A stretch of DNA of 64,000 nt. Origin: Jidongwangia harbinensis. GTDB lineage: Bacteria > Actinomycetota > Actinomycetes > Mycobacteriales > Micromonosporaceae. The stretch is taken from positions 186,001 through 250,000 of the forward strand of contig NZ_JAIWNC010000013.1 of NCBI RefSeq assembly GCF_020216025.1, given 5' to 3'. Of the stretch, positions 1 through 8,700 are shown in pieces. The position numbers were made by a program, and so were the translations under genes. Below the pieces are notes generated by a model, which saw only the letters and a list, made by a program, of their open reading frames with translations, was not told where the DNA came from and made no database searches. Numbering within the stretch: the stretch's first letter is position 1; each line of letters opens with the position of its first letter.

Positions 1-44
1 GCCACGCCGATCACCAGATCGTTGCGACGAAGCCAGGTGGACAT
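1..44 (-). CDS. 5' end of an unidentified gene leaving the left edge
   Basis: Only the first 14 codons are present, reading MSTWLRRNDLVIGV. The ATG is preceded by an AGGAAGG ribosome binding site at a normal distance. A basic N-terminus followed by hydrophobic residues would suit a membrane protein, but the fragment is too short to classify. It follows the lanthipeptide precursor gene on the same strand and has its own copy of the three-heptamer SARP element (90-118), at the same distance from its start as at three other promoters of the locus. That suggests it belongs to the lanthipeptide gene set, for example as a transporter, protease or immunity gene. Function is unknown. Confidence 0.6.
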   Translation of the reverse strand, partial: MSTWLRRNDLVIGV

Positions 45-89
45 CGCGCCCCTTCCTCGGTCGGGCTGCTGGCCTCACCCTCGCCGAGG

Positions 90-118
90 TCTTCATGTAA
101 TCCGCATCGATGTTGCAC
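90..118 (-). promoter_or_regulatory. Three-heptamer SARP-type element upstream of the left-edge gene
   Basis: On the - strand the heptamers are GTGCAAC (118-112), ATGCGGA (107-101) and ATGAAGA (96-90), with an 11-bp period. This is the most divergent of four related elements; the others are at 3235-3264, 5728-5757 and 11285-11314. It ends 45 nt before the start at 44. The bases that follow (CCTCGGCGAGGGT) resemble those after the lanB element (CATCGGCGAGATT), consistent with a shared -10 region. That the local SARP binds here is inferred. Confidence 0.5.
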
Positions 119-147
119 GGCCGGCGCACCGGGCCGGGAAGAACGAC

Positions 148-178
148 ACGTGCGCGGGCTCGGCGAGCCCGCGCACGT
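148..178. terminator. Stem-loop downstream of the precursor gene
   Basis: A perfect 13-bp inverted repeat (148-160 and 166-178) with a 5-nt loop, 26 nt after the lanA stop and upstream of the element and promoter of the next gene. There is no U-tract, as is usual for actinomycete terminators. It probably ends or attenuates the lanthipeptide transcript. Confidence 0.65.
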
Positions 179-204
179 ACCGCGTTCCGGTCAGCTGCCG
201 CCGA

Positions 205-462
205 TCAGAATCCGCCGGGGTTGATGGCGCCGCCACGCCCCACGTCGAGCCCGCCGCCCCGGATCGGGGTGTCGAAGCCACCCTCGTCGCAGGCGATGCA
301 GGTGCAGGTGCAGGTGTCGCAGCTGACGCAGGTGGTGGTGCAACCCTCCGTGACGCCGGTGATCGGGAACGGACGCTCGTTCTCCGACGTGATCACGCGG
401 TACTCCATGTCGCTGATCATGTCGGTCAGCCGGCCGTCGAATTGAGCTCGGGGTTGTGTCAT
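205..462 (-). CDS. Class I lanthipeptide precursor peptide (LanA), FxLD-like
   Basis: An 85-residue peptide. The ATG at 462 was chosen because AGGAAG lies 6 nt upstream; a longer frame to 519 lacks such a site. Residues 1-40 form an acidic leader (with FDG at 8-10, loosely like the FxLD motif). Residues 41-58 are the core, CTTTCVSCDTCTCTCIAC, with Cys 41, 45, 48, 51, 53, 55 and 58 and seven Ser/Thr. Residues 59-85 are a Gly-rich tail almost without Ser/Thr/Cys. It is encoded downstream of LanB and LanC, whose products would dehydrate Ser/Thr and add Cys to form (methyl)lanthionines. No leader protease is visible in the window and no GG cleavage site is obvious. Assignment to a named family is uncertain; the role as precursor is well supported by context. 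Confidence 0.82.
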   Translation of the reverse strand: MTQPRAQFDGRLTDMISDMEYRVITSENERPFPITGVTEGCTTTCVSCDTCTCTCIACDEGGFDTPIRGGGLDVGRGGAINPGGF

Positions 463-486
463 GGTCCACTTCCTGTGATCGGTACC

Positions 487-535
487 GGCCGGGTCGGTCG
501 ACCCGGCCATGGTCGCCACCCTCGTGCGGGGTGGC
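487..535 (-). repeat. Two hairpins in the lanB-lanA intergenic region
   Basis: The 115-nt spacer between the lanB stop and the lanA start holds two inverted repeats: a 10-bp one (487-496 / 499-508, about 9 bp of stem once a loop is allowed) and a 7-bp one (515-521 / 529-535). They lie just upstream of the lanA ribosome binding site. They may process or stabilise the lanA message so that precursor is made in excess over its enzymes. No separate lanA promoter or SARP element is seen here. Confidence 0.4.
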
Positions 536-577
536 CCGATGCGCGCACGGCGCCGCCGGGTGGCGGGTTCGTGGCGC

Positions 578-3181
578 TCATCGGAGCTTCGGGGCGGTGC
601 GCGCCGCGACCGCCGCCCGGGCGGCGAGTTCGGCGGGCGTCGTCGCCAGGGGCAGGCGGAGCATCACCTCGGCGGCGCTGCGCTCGCCGGTCCGGCCGGC
701 CCGGTCGGCGACGGGCACCTCGCCGGGCGCCGGCAGCATCTCCTCGACGAAGACGTCGAACGGCCGGTCGGCCGGGCCGGTGACCGGGTTGAGCGCCCGC
801 TCGACCACCTCGACGGCGGCCAGGCTCTCCAGGTCGCACACGTACGGCTTGCTGTACGGCCCGCGGCTGTACACCGCCACCCAGCGGGGCAGCCGGAACT
901 CCTCGCGCAGCCGGGTCAGCGCGGTCAGCTTCGCCAGGTCGGTGGCGGCGTCCGGGGACCAGAACTCCGCCGCGGGCAGCCGCCACTGGGCGGGCGACAG
1001 CACCAGCAGGTCGCCGACCGTCATCCGGGGCAGGAAGCCGCGGTGCGGCAGCGCCAGCAACGGCAGGCGCATCCGGGCCTGGCTCAGCAGCCGCGTCGCC
1101 GGGTCGTGCCGGATCAGCTCCATCAGCAGGTTCCACGGCCAGAGCGGCGACCGCATGCTGTGGTAGAGCAGCCGGACCGGGCGGCCGTGGTGTTCCAGCA
1201 CCACCGAGTCGCCGTCGCGGCGCGCGGTCAGCTCGGTCAGCGGGAGGAACCGCGGCGGGTCGTCCGGCGCCGGCTCGCAGTACGCGGCCAGATCCGGGTC
1301 GCCGGTCCAGACCCCGGTGTACCGCGGCCGGCGGACCGCGTTCGCGGCGACGTGCCACAGCGGCGGCACCATCAGCTCCACCGAGGTGACACCGGTGCGC
1401 CGGTCCAGTTCGTCCAGGAAGGACCGGTACGCCGCCACGTGCGCCTGCGGGCCGTGCAGCGCCTCGATCGCCTGGGTGAACCGCGCGTCCAGCACCCCGG
1501 CCGGCCGGATGATGTCCAGCACGGCCTGGCGTCCCGAGGCGGTCGGCCGGACCACGCAGTCCACCGGCCAGTCGAGATCCACCGGCGGCGCGCCCAGCCC
1601 GTCCAGCAGCCCCGGGGTCAGCCGCAGCACCGGCCCGCCGGGCCCGGCCGCGGCGTGGTCGTCGATCCAGCGGACCAGCCGGTCGTAGCCGGAGCCGGGG
1701 GTACGCGGCGGCTGCCATCCGGAGGACGGGTGCGACGGGCGCCCGGCGTGCCGGACCGGGGTGGTCCCGTCCCCGGCGGCGGCCTCGGACAGCCGGTCGC
1801 CGAGCAGGTCGAGCACCGGGCGCGGCGCGGCGTCGAGCCGGTCCAGGACCGGTGACCGGCCGGCCGGCCGGTCCGCGCACGCCAGCTCCACGATCCGCAG
1901 CACCTGCCGGACCGCCCCCTCGACGGCCCGCACCCCCGGGCCGGGCACCGCGCCGTCGGCGACCCGGTACACGTCGACGTACTCCTCGACGCCGGCGCCC
2001 ACCGGGGCCGCGGCGCCCACCGAAGCCGCGGTGCCCGTCACGGCCCGCCAGCCGGTCCGCCGCCGGCGCGGCGGGGTGCACGGCTCGATCACGCCCATCA
2101 TGGCGAGGACACCGAGAAGGCCGCGAACCTTCTCGGTGTCCTCCGCCGCCGCGTCCGGACCCAGCAGGGACGCGGTGACGTCGCCGACCGTGCGGACCCC
2201 GCCGTGCAGCGCCTCGGTGATCGCGGTGAGCGGGCCGGTCCGCCGCACCGTGATGCTGCGCAGCCGGTTGACGTTCGCCGGGTCGACGGTCCACAGCCGC
2301 AGGTGGTCACGCTCGACGCGGCGCAGCGGGGTGACCGCGACGCCGGTGTCCGCGGTCAGTTCCGCGCCGAGCGCGAGTTCCCGGCGCGGCACGGCCACGT
2401 TCTCCACCCGCTCGACCGCGAACCTGTCGGCCAGCTCCGGCAGGACCAGGTGCGGCGGCCCGCCGTCCCGGACCGGGGCGAGCGCGACCTGGCAGAGCCA
2501 GGTCCGGGGCGTGGTCTTGACCGTTCCCCGGGCGATCATCCGCCACAGGTACGCGCTGCGCCGCCGCATCCGCTTGGTGGTCCAGGGCTCGCCCCGGGCG
2601 AGGCGGCGCCGGATGTCCTCGGCCGGCGCCAGCACACCGTCGGCGATCGCCCGGCGCCCCACCGGATCCTCGGTGAGCAGGCGCCACGGCAGGGCGAGCA
2701 GCCTCTCCCGCTCGTCCGCCAGCAGCTGCTCGGCGCGTACCTCCAGGTCGCCGATCCGGTGCCCGAGCCCGGCCACCTCGGTCAGCCGGTCCGCCAGGGC
2801 GCCGCCGGCCTCCACCGAGCGGGCCACCTCGGCCAGCCGTACGCACTCGCCCGGCGTCGCGGGCGTGCCGTTGTGCAGCTTGCGGCGCAGCGCCAGCGCC
2901 CACCGTCGCTGCGCGGCGGTCAGCCGTGGGTCCGGGACCAGCTCGGTGCCGATCCGCTCGGCGAGGGTGCCGCCGAGGCCGGCGTACCCGGCGCGGGCCC
3001 GCCGCAGTTCGCGCAGCAGCGCGAAGAGGTCGGGCGAGGCGCCGGCCAGCCAGTGCCGGATCGGCAGGCCGGCGACGCGCAGCAGGGCGAGCCCGCCGGT
3101 GCGTGGCGCGGCCGGGAGTCCGTCCGTGCGGGCGGCGGCCCGGCTCGCCGCCGGATGGTCGACCGGCAAGAAGATGGTCAC
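578..3181 (-). CDS. Lantibiotic dehydratase, LanB N-terminal (glutamylation) protein
   Basis: An 867-residue protein of the Lant_dehydr_N family. Such proteins use glutamyl-tRNA to glutamylate Ser/Thr side chains of the precursor, the first half of dehydration. Full-length LanB enzymes are about 1000 residues and carry a C-terminal elimination domain; here that domain is a separate gene (4678-5676). The start is GTG at 3181, with GAGGAG 5 nt upstream; the frame is open upstream to 3241 but has no ribosome binding site there. The SARP-type element at 3235-3264 lies upstream, so lanB-lanA can be transcribed from their own promoter. The stop at 578 precedes lanA by 115 nt. Family assignment rests on overall resemblance and on the neighbouring LanC and elimination genes. 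Confidence 0.85.
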   Translation of the reverse strand: MTIFLPVDHPAASRAAARTDGLPAAPRTGGLALLRVAGLPIRHWLAGASPDLFALLRELRRARAGYAGLGGTLAERIGTELVPDPRLTAAQRRWALALRRKLHNGTPATPGECVRLAEVARSVEAGGALADRLTEVAGLGHRIGDLEVRAEQLLADERERLLALPWRLLTEDPVGRRAIADGVLAPAEDIRRRLARGEPWTTKRMRRRSAYLWRMIARGTVKTTPRTWLCQVALAPVRDGGPPHLVLPELADRFAVERVENVAVPRRELALGAELTADTGVAVTPLRRVERDHLRLWTVDPANVNRLRSITVRRTGPLTAITEALHGGVRTVGDVTASLLGPDAAAEDTEKVRGLLGVLAMMGVIEPCTPPRRRRTGWRAVTGTAASVGAAAPVGAGVEEYVDVYRVADGAVPGPGVRAVEGAVRQVLRIVELACADRPAGRSPVLDRLDAAPRPVLDLLGDRLSEAAAGDGTTPVRHAGRPSHPSSGWQPPRTPGSGYDRLVRWIDDHAAAGPGGPVLRLTPGLLDGLGAPPVDLDWPVDCVVRPTASGRQAVLDIIRPAGVLDARFTQAIEALHGPQAHVAAYRSFLDELDRRTGVTSVELMVPPLWHVAANAVRRPRYTGVWTGDPDLAAYCEPAPDDPPRFLPLTELTARRDGDSVVLEHHGRPVRLLYHSMRSPLWPWNLLMELIRHDPATRLLSQARMRLPLLALPHRGFLPRMTVGDLLVLSPAQWRLPAAEFWSPDAATDLAKLTALTRLREEFRLPRWVAVYSRGPYSKPYVCDLESLAAVEVVERALNPVTGPADRPFDVFVEEMLPAPGEVPVADRAGRTGERSAAEVMLRLPLATTPAELAARAAVAARTAPKLR

Positions 3182-3234
3182 GACTGCTCCTCTGTCCGCG
3201 CCGGCGATCCGGCGCCCGACCAATCTCGCCGATG

Positions 3235-3264
3235 CCTGCATCGCGGCGGCACCGTGCCGTTCAT
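3235..3264 (-). promoter_or_regulatory. Three-heptamer SARP-type element upstream of lanB
   Basis: On the - strand the heptamers are ATGAACG (3264-3258), GTGCCGC (3252-3246) and ATGCAGG (3241-3235), spaced 12 and 11 bp. The element ends 53 nt before the lanB start, and GAGATT follows the last heptamer by 7 bp as a possible -10 box. Architecture and distance match the elements at 5728-5757 and 11285-11314. Confidence 0.7.
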
Positions 3265-3274
3265 CGGCCCGGCC

Positions 3275-4486
3275 CTACCGCAGCCCGAACGCGGACAGCC
3301 AGCGGCGGTCGCCGGTCCCGTCGAGGCTGAGCAGCGCGGCCACCACGCCGGCGGCGCCGGCCAGCAGGCTCAGGTCGGTGTCCGGGCCGCGGACCAGCCG
3401 GTCCAGCCGGGCCTCCAGCACCCCCGCCAGGTGGTCGCGGAGCGGTCCGGCACCGGGTAGCCGGGCGTACCGGTCGAAGGCGTCCATCACCAGCAGCAGG
3501 CCGGCCGCGCCGTGGCAGACGCCCACCCGGTCCGGGTACTGCTCGTCCAGGTGGACGTCGTCGTCGTAGCCGGTCAGGAACGATCCGGCGGCGTCGGCCG
3601 CGAAGGCGGACAGGCCGGGATCGTCCAGCACCCGCGCCGCTTCCCAGAGCGCCCAGGCGATGCCCGGATTGCCGTAGCACCAGGCCTGCCGGCGGGACAC
3701 GTGCCGGGTGGGCCCGGGGACCGGGCGGTGGACGGCCCGGCCGGTGGACGGCCAGCTCCGCACGCCGCGGCCGTCCACGTACGACTGCGCGACCAGCCAG
3801 TCGGTGACCCGGCGCAGGGCGGCGTACCCGGCCGCGGGCAGCGCCCCGGCGTCGGCCGCGGCCCGCAGGCCGACCGCGACCCCGGGTGCGCCGTGCCCGA
3901 TGCCGGCGTTGACCCGGCCGACGTTGAAGGCGCGCAGGACGTCGTCCCGGTACTGCCCGACCCGCAGGCCGGCCAGGTCCGGTGTGCCGCACAGCGCGGT
4001 GAGGTGGGCGACGATCGGCGCGCCGTCGGCGGGGTCACCGGCCGGGTCGCCGGCCAGGACCGCCAGGGTGCCGGACGGTCCGCTGATCAGGTCGTAGTCG
4101 TCCCAGCCCACCCGGTCGCGCCGCCAGGACGCGCCGGCCGCCGCGGCGGCCAGCCGGGCCCGCATCGTCGCCGCGGTGGGCGCGAGTTCCGGCCAGGTGC
4201 CGGACGCCCGGGTGAGGGCGAGCACGAAACCGGCCATGCCGCCGCCGTTGACGCCGAGCCGCCCGGCACCGCCGCGGCACCGGGCGAGCCAGGCGCGGAC
4301 CGCCGCCGGGACCGGCCGCGGTGCGCCGGGCGGCCCGGCGTCGGCCACCATCGCGGCGACCAGCAGCACGCCCGGGTCCTCGAACGGCCCGCCGCCGGGA
4401 CCGGACCGCGCGGTGTACGCGTCCAGCACCGCGCCCGCCGCGTCCAGGACCGCCGCCGTGTTCGGTGCGGTGTCTCGAAGGGACAC
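3275..4486 (-). CDS. Lanthionine synthetase C-like cyclase (LanC)
   Basis: A 403-residue LanC-type cyclase, which adds Cys thiols of the dehydrated precursor to Dha/Dhb. The zinc-binding signature is intact: Cys270 in WCYGNPG, and Cys324-His325 in VCHGAAG. A GHGAPG motif near residue 197 is also typical of the family. The GTG start (VSLRDT) has GAGAGG upstream, inside the short gap after the stop of the small ORF at 4505-4681, so the genes are probably co-transcribed. Length is normal for a stand-alone LanC. Combined with a split LanB this makes a class I lanthipeptide system with the enzyme domains on three proteins. Confidence 0.92.
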   Translation of the reverse strand: MSLRDTAPNTAAVLDAAGAVLDAYTARSGPGGGPFEDPGVLLVAAMVADAGPPGAPRPVPAAVRAWLARCRGGAGRLGVNGGGMAGFVLALTRASGTWPELAPTAATMRARLAAAAAGASWRRDRVGWDDYDLISGPSGTLAVLAGDPAGDPADGAPIVAHLTALCGTPDLAGLRVGQYRDDVLRAFNVGRVNAGIGHGAPGVAVGLRAAADAGALPAAGYAALRRVTDWLVAQSYVDGRGVRSWPSTGRAVHRPVPGPTRHVSRRQAWCYGNPGIAWALWEAARVLDDPGLSAFAADAAGSFLTGYDDDVHLDEQYPDRVGVCHGAAGLLLVMDAFDRYARLPGAGPLRDHLAGVLEARLDRLVRGPDTDLSLLAGAAGVVAALLSLDGTGDRRWLSAFGLR

Positions 4487-4504
4487 GGGTACCGCCTCTC
4501 GTTG

Positions 4505-4681
4505 CTATTCGGGGTCGACGATCACCACGAGGGCGCTCGGCAGCGCCGCGGTGGGTGCGGACCAGCCGGCCGGGACGCCGCCGTCGGCGCCGTCCGCCCG
4601 CAGTCGCTCCTCGACCTCGGCGAGGAGCGCGCCGGCCTGCTCCGCGGCCCGGACCCGGTCGCCGGCGTGCGGGCCGGTCAC
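4505..4681 (-). CDS. Small translationally coupled ORF, unknown function
   Basis: A 58-residue frame whose GTG start overlaps the TGA of the elimination-domain gene (GTGA). It stops at 4505, 18 nt before the LanC start, which places the LanC ribosome binding site directly after its stop. The product starts VTGPHAGDRVRAAEQ, has a short helical-looking acidic/basic stretch (LLAEVEERLRADG) and ends LVVIVDPE. It has too few Ser/Thr/Cys to be a lanthipeptide precursor. No family is recognised. Fitting the 190-nt gap exactly, with coupling at both ends, argues that it is translated. It might be an accessory or recognition subunit, or only a coupling ORF. Confidence 0.55.
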   Translation of the reverse strand: MTGPHAGDRVRAAEQAGALLAEVEERLRADGADGGVPAGWSAPTAALPSALVVIVDPE

Positions 4682-5676
4682 CGCGCGGGCCGGGCGGAGT
4701 GCGCGGCCATCGCCTCGGTGAGCACGCTCTGCCGGGTGATCGGCAGGGCGGCCCGGTTCCAGTGGAAGATGATCAGGTAGGCCAGGGCCGCGCGGGGGCC
4801 GAGTTCGGCCGCGTCCGTGTGGAAGTACTCGCGCAGCCACCGGTCCCCCTCGGCGGCCACCGTCGCGCGGTAGTCGGCCACCGCCTGCCGCAGTTCCGGG
4901 CGGACCAGCCCGAGCATCTGGCCGGTGGCGACCCAGCCGGCGCGCAGCGTCGCGGTGAGCGGCTCCAGGTCCAGCCGGCCGGTGACGTCGGGGCCGAGGC
5001 GGCGCCCGGTCTGCCAGCGCACCCGGTCCCAGACGTCCAGGTCCTCCCACCCGACGATCCGCAGCGCGTCGAACGCGGTACGCAGCATCAGCAGCGACAG
5101 CGCCCAGTCCGGGCCCGGCGAGCCGCCCGGGGCGGCGGCCGTGCCGTGGTACGCCAGCCAGACCAGCGAGTCCGCGGTGAACATCCGGTGCACGCTGCGC
5201 ATCGACACCGGGCCGCCGAACAGCCGCACCTCCGGCTCGTAACAGGCGGGCCGCCAGTCCCGGATCAGGCCGGCGCCCTGCCAGTCGAGCACGTGCCGGC
5301 GGACCGCGTCGGCCACCGCCGGCCGGGTGCCGGGCGCCGGGTGGAACCGGACCCGCAGACCGGGCGGCTTGTGCATGAAGAAGAAGTCGTCGATCCGGTC
5401 CGCGGCGAGCAGGTCCCGGACCGCGGCGAGCAGGGCCGGGTAGACCGGATGCCGCCCGCCCGGCCCGAACGACAGGTCGTACTGCAGCCAGTCCGTGGCG
5501 TCGCGGTCCCGGCGCAGGCCGGCCAGCCCGGCGTCGACGAACACCCGGCACGCCCGGGCCAGGTCCCCGTCGTCCGGTGCGGTGCCGTCATCGGCGGCGG
5601 CCCGGGCGCACTCCCGCAGGAACTGCGGCAGCGGCAGGCCGGCCGGGCCGGCGGAGGCGATCTTCGAGGTGGGCAC
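4678..5676 (-). CDS. Thiopeptide-type dehydratase elimination protein (LanB C-terminal domain, stand-alone)
   Basis: A 332-residue protein of the SpaB C-terminal / thiopeptide-type bacteriocin biosynthesis family, with the typical stretch FFFMHKPPGLRVRFHP near residue 97 and YEPEVRLFGG further on. This domain eliminates glutamate from glutamylated Ser/Thr to give dehydroamino acids and should work with the LanB protein at 578-3181. GTG start with AAGGAG upstream. Splitting of LanB is normal in thiopeptide and some FxLD-like systems but less common beside a LanC. A SARP-type element lies 51 nt upstream of the start, so this gene begins an operon with the small ORF and lanC. Confidence 0.87.
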   Translation of the reverse strand: MPTSKIASAGPAGLPLPQFLRECARAAADDGTAPDDGDLARACRVFVDAGLAGLRRDRDATDWLQYDLSFGPGGRHPVYPALLAAVRDLLAADRIDDFFFMHKPPGLRVRFHPAPGTRPAVADAVRRHVLDWQGAGLIRDWRPACYEPEVRLFGGPVSMRSVHRMFTADSLVWLAYHGTAAAPGGSPGPDWALSLLMLRTAFDALRIVGWEDLDVWDRVRWQTGRRLGPDVTGRLDLEPLTATLRAGWVATGQMLGLVRPELRQAVADYRATVAAEGDRWLREYFHTDAAELGPRAALAYLIIFHWNRAALPITRQSVLTEAMAAHSARPAR

Positions 5677-5727
5677 CAGCGGACAACTCCTTGACCGGCG
5701 TAGGGACCGGCCCAGGATCGTCCGTGG

Positions 5728-5757
5728 TGTTCATCGCCGCGGCATCACCGGGTTCAT
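5728..5757 (-). promoter_or_regulatory. Three-heptamer SARP-type element upstream of the elimination-domain gene
   Basis: On the - strand: ATGAACC (5757-5751), ATGCCGC (5745-5739) and ATGAACA (5734-5728), spaced 12 and 11 bp, exactly as at lanB and the exporter. It ends 51 nt before the start at 5676 and overlaps the stop codon of the regulator gene. The probable target gene is the elimination protein and its downstream partners. Confidence 0.7.
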
Positions 5758-8700
5758 CGTCCGGCCGCGGTGGCCAGGGCCCGCCCGTCCGGCAGCCGCA
5801 CGTAGTCGACCAGGATGCGCCCGGCGCGTTCCTCCAGCAGGCGGTAGCCGGACTTGCGGGCCAGCGCCAGCGCGGTCATGGCGCCCGCCACCGTCTCCCG
5901 CGGACGGGCCAGGCCACGGTGCACCTCGGCGAGCCCGAGCAGCGCCTCGACCTGCGGGTACCGGTCGTGGCTGTCCCAGGTGAGCCGGATGACCGTGACG
6001 TACTCGGCGATCGCCTCCGCGGTCCGGCCGGCCCGCTGGTGCACGGCGGCGAGGACGTTGTGCGCGCCGGCCACCGCCCGCCGGTCGTTGATCGTCCGGC
6101 CGAGTTCCAGGGCACCGGTGGCCAGCCGGGCGGCGAGCTCGGTCCGGCCCCGGTCGCGCTCCACCGCCGCGAGCCGGGGCAGCACCTCGCTCTCCCCGCT
6201 GCGGTCGCCCAGCTCGCGCATGACGGCGACGGCGTCGGTGAGCCGGGCGGCGGCGGCGTCCAGCATCCCCTTGGCGTGGTACGTGTGCCCGAGGCAGACC
6301 CACATCACCGCCCGGCCGTGCCGGTTGCCGCACTCGGCGAGGATCCGCTCCGCCGACTCCAGCGCCCGCACGCTGTGGTCCAGCAGGCCCAGTTCCCGGT
6401 AGACGTCGCCGAGCCGGCCGAGCAGCACACCCTCGATGTAGCGGTCGCCGATCCGCCGGGCCACCTCGAGCGCGGTGGTCAGGCAGCGCTCCGCCTCGAC
6501 GGGCTGACCGGCGTTGCGGTACGCCACCCCGAGGCTGCCGCCGGCCACCGCCTGCACCTCCGGCCAGCCGGCCCGCCGCCCGGCCGCCAGCACGGTCCGG
6601 TAGTGCGCGAGCGCCTCGGTGTAGTGGCTCTGCCGGCTGAGCGCGTCGGCCAGGTTGAAGTGCGCGGCGGCCACCGCCATCGGGTGGTCGTCCGCGGCCG
6701 CCGCGGCCACGCCGGCCCGGCCGACGGTGAGCCAGTCCGGGGTGGACATGTTCAGCCAGAAGTATCCGCGGAGCGCGTCCGCCAGCCCCCAGGCCACCGG
6801 CCGGGGTCCGTGTTCCGCGGCGTGCGTGACCACCCCGACCAGGTTGACCCGCTCGGCGTCCAGCCAGCTCAGGGCCGCGGCGGCGGAGCCGAACCGGGGC
6901 AGCTCCGCCGGTTCCGGCGCGCCCGGGTGGCCGAGCGCGCCGTCCGGCAGGTCGGGCAGGCGCAGCCGCTGCGGGTAGACGGTCCGGGCCGCCTCGGCCA
7001 CGGCACGCAGGTACCACCCGCCCAGCCGGGCCACCGCGGCCCGGCGGTCGGGGCCGGACTCGTCGGCGACGGCCCGTTCGGCGGCGTACAACCGGAGCAG
7101 GTCGTGGCACAGGTACCGGCCCGGGGTCTGCTCGTGCAGCAGGTGCGCCCCGGCCAGGATCTCCAGCTGGGCCGCCGCCTGGGCGACCGTGGTGCCGCCC
7201 AGCGCCGCGGCGGCGACGGCCGTGACGTCGGTGCCGGGCACCAGGCCGAGCAGCCGGAACATCCGCCGCGAGTCCGCGCCCAGCCGGTCGTAGGACAGGT
7301 CGAACGTGTTGCGTACGGCGGCGTGCTCGTCGCCGGTGACGGCGAGGGCGGCCAGCCGGTCCCCGTCCCGCAGGCGCTCCACCTGGTTGCCGATGCCGTC
7401 CCACGGCCGGCAGCTCAGGTTCGCCGCGGCGATCCGCAGCGCGAGCGGGATCCGTCCGCACAGCCCGGCCAGCTGCCGGGTGGCCTCCGGCTCGGCCGCC
7501 ACCCGGCGGCTGCCGAGCAGCCGCTCCAGCAGGGCACCGGCCTCGTCGTCGCCGAGTCCGTCGAGCACCACCGGCGCGGCGCCGTCCCGGGCCACCAGGC
7601 CGCCGAGCCGGCTGCGGCTGGTGATCAGGACCAGGCAGCCGGGGCTGCCCGGGAGCAGCGGCCGGACCTGGTCCGGGGTGTACGCGTTGTCCAGCACGAC
7701 CAGCACCCGCCGGTCGGCGAGCAGGCTGCGGTAGATCTCGGCGGCGTGCTCCGGGTCCGCCGGGATCCGCGGCGCCGGGCAGCCGAGCGCGAGCAGGAAC
7801 CGGACCAGCGCCTCGGCCGGGTCCAGCGGCTGCTCGGCGGCGTGCCCGCGCAGGTTGAGGTACAGCTGCCCGTCCGGGAAGTGGGCCCGCGCGCGGTGTG
7901 CCCAGTGCACGGCGAGGGCGGTCTTGCCCACGCCCGCGGTACCGGTGATCAGGCCGACCGCCATCGCGGTGGCCGGCGCACCGGTCGCCGCCGGCAGCAG
8001 CGCGTCCAGCTGGGCCAGGGCGTCACCGCGGCCGGTGAAGGCGGCGACGTCCGCGGGCAGCTGGGACGGCGGCGGGCTGCCGGCCGGTGGGCCGTCCGGC
8101 TCCGGCCGGGCCGCGGGCGGGCGTTCCGCGGCGGCGGCGACGGACGGCGGCCCGGACCACGGGCGGAGCACGGCGCCGGTGCTGTCCTGCAGCACCGCGG
8201 TGTGCACCTCCTGCAGGTCGGGGCCGGGATCGATGCCGAGGTCGTCGGCCAGCCGGGCGCGCATCCGGCGGTAGACGTCCAGCGCGTCGGCCTTCCGGCC
8301 GGACCGGTACAGCGCCAGCATGAGCTGGCCGATCAGCCGCTCCCGGCCGGGATTCGCGGCCACCAGGTCCATCAGTTCCGGTACCAGCTGCGCGTGCCGG
8401 CCCAGCCGCAGCTCCAGGTCCAGGCACTGCTCGGTGGCCGCCAGCCGCTGCTCGTCCAGGCGGGCGGCACTGGACTCGATGATCTCCCCGGTGAGACCGG
8501 CCAGGCTGGGCCCGCGCCAGAGGCCGAGGCCGCGGCGGAGTTCGGCGGCCGCCCGGTCCGGCCGGTCCGCCGCCACCAGCCGGGTGGCCGCGGCGGTGGC
8601 CGCCTCGAAGGCGTGCCGGTCGAACCGGTCCGGGGCCAGGTGGATGCGGTAGCCGGGCCCGTCGGCCACGATGAGCGGGTCCGGTTCCGCGGCGGCGAGC

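Noticed and set aside
205..519. Longer precursor starting at 519 (104 residues)
   Set aside because: No ribosome binding site at 519 and the extra 19 residues overlap the hairpin region; the ATG at 462 has AGGAAG at ideal distance.
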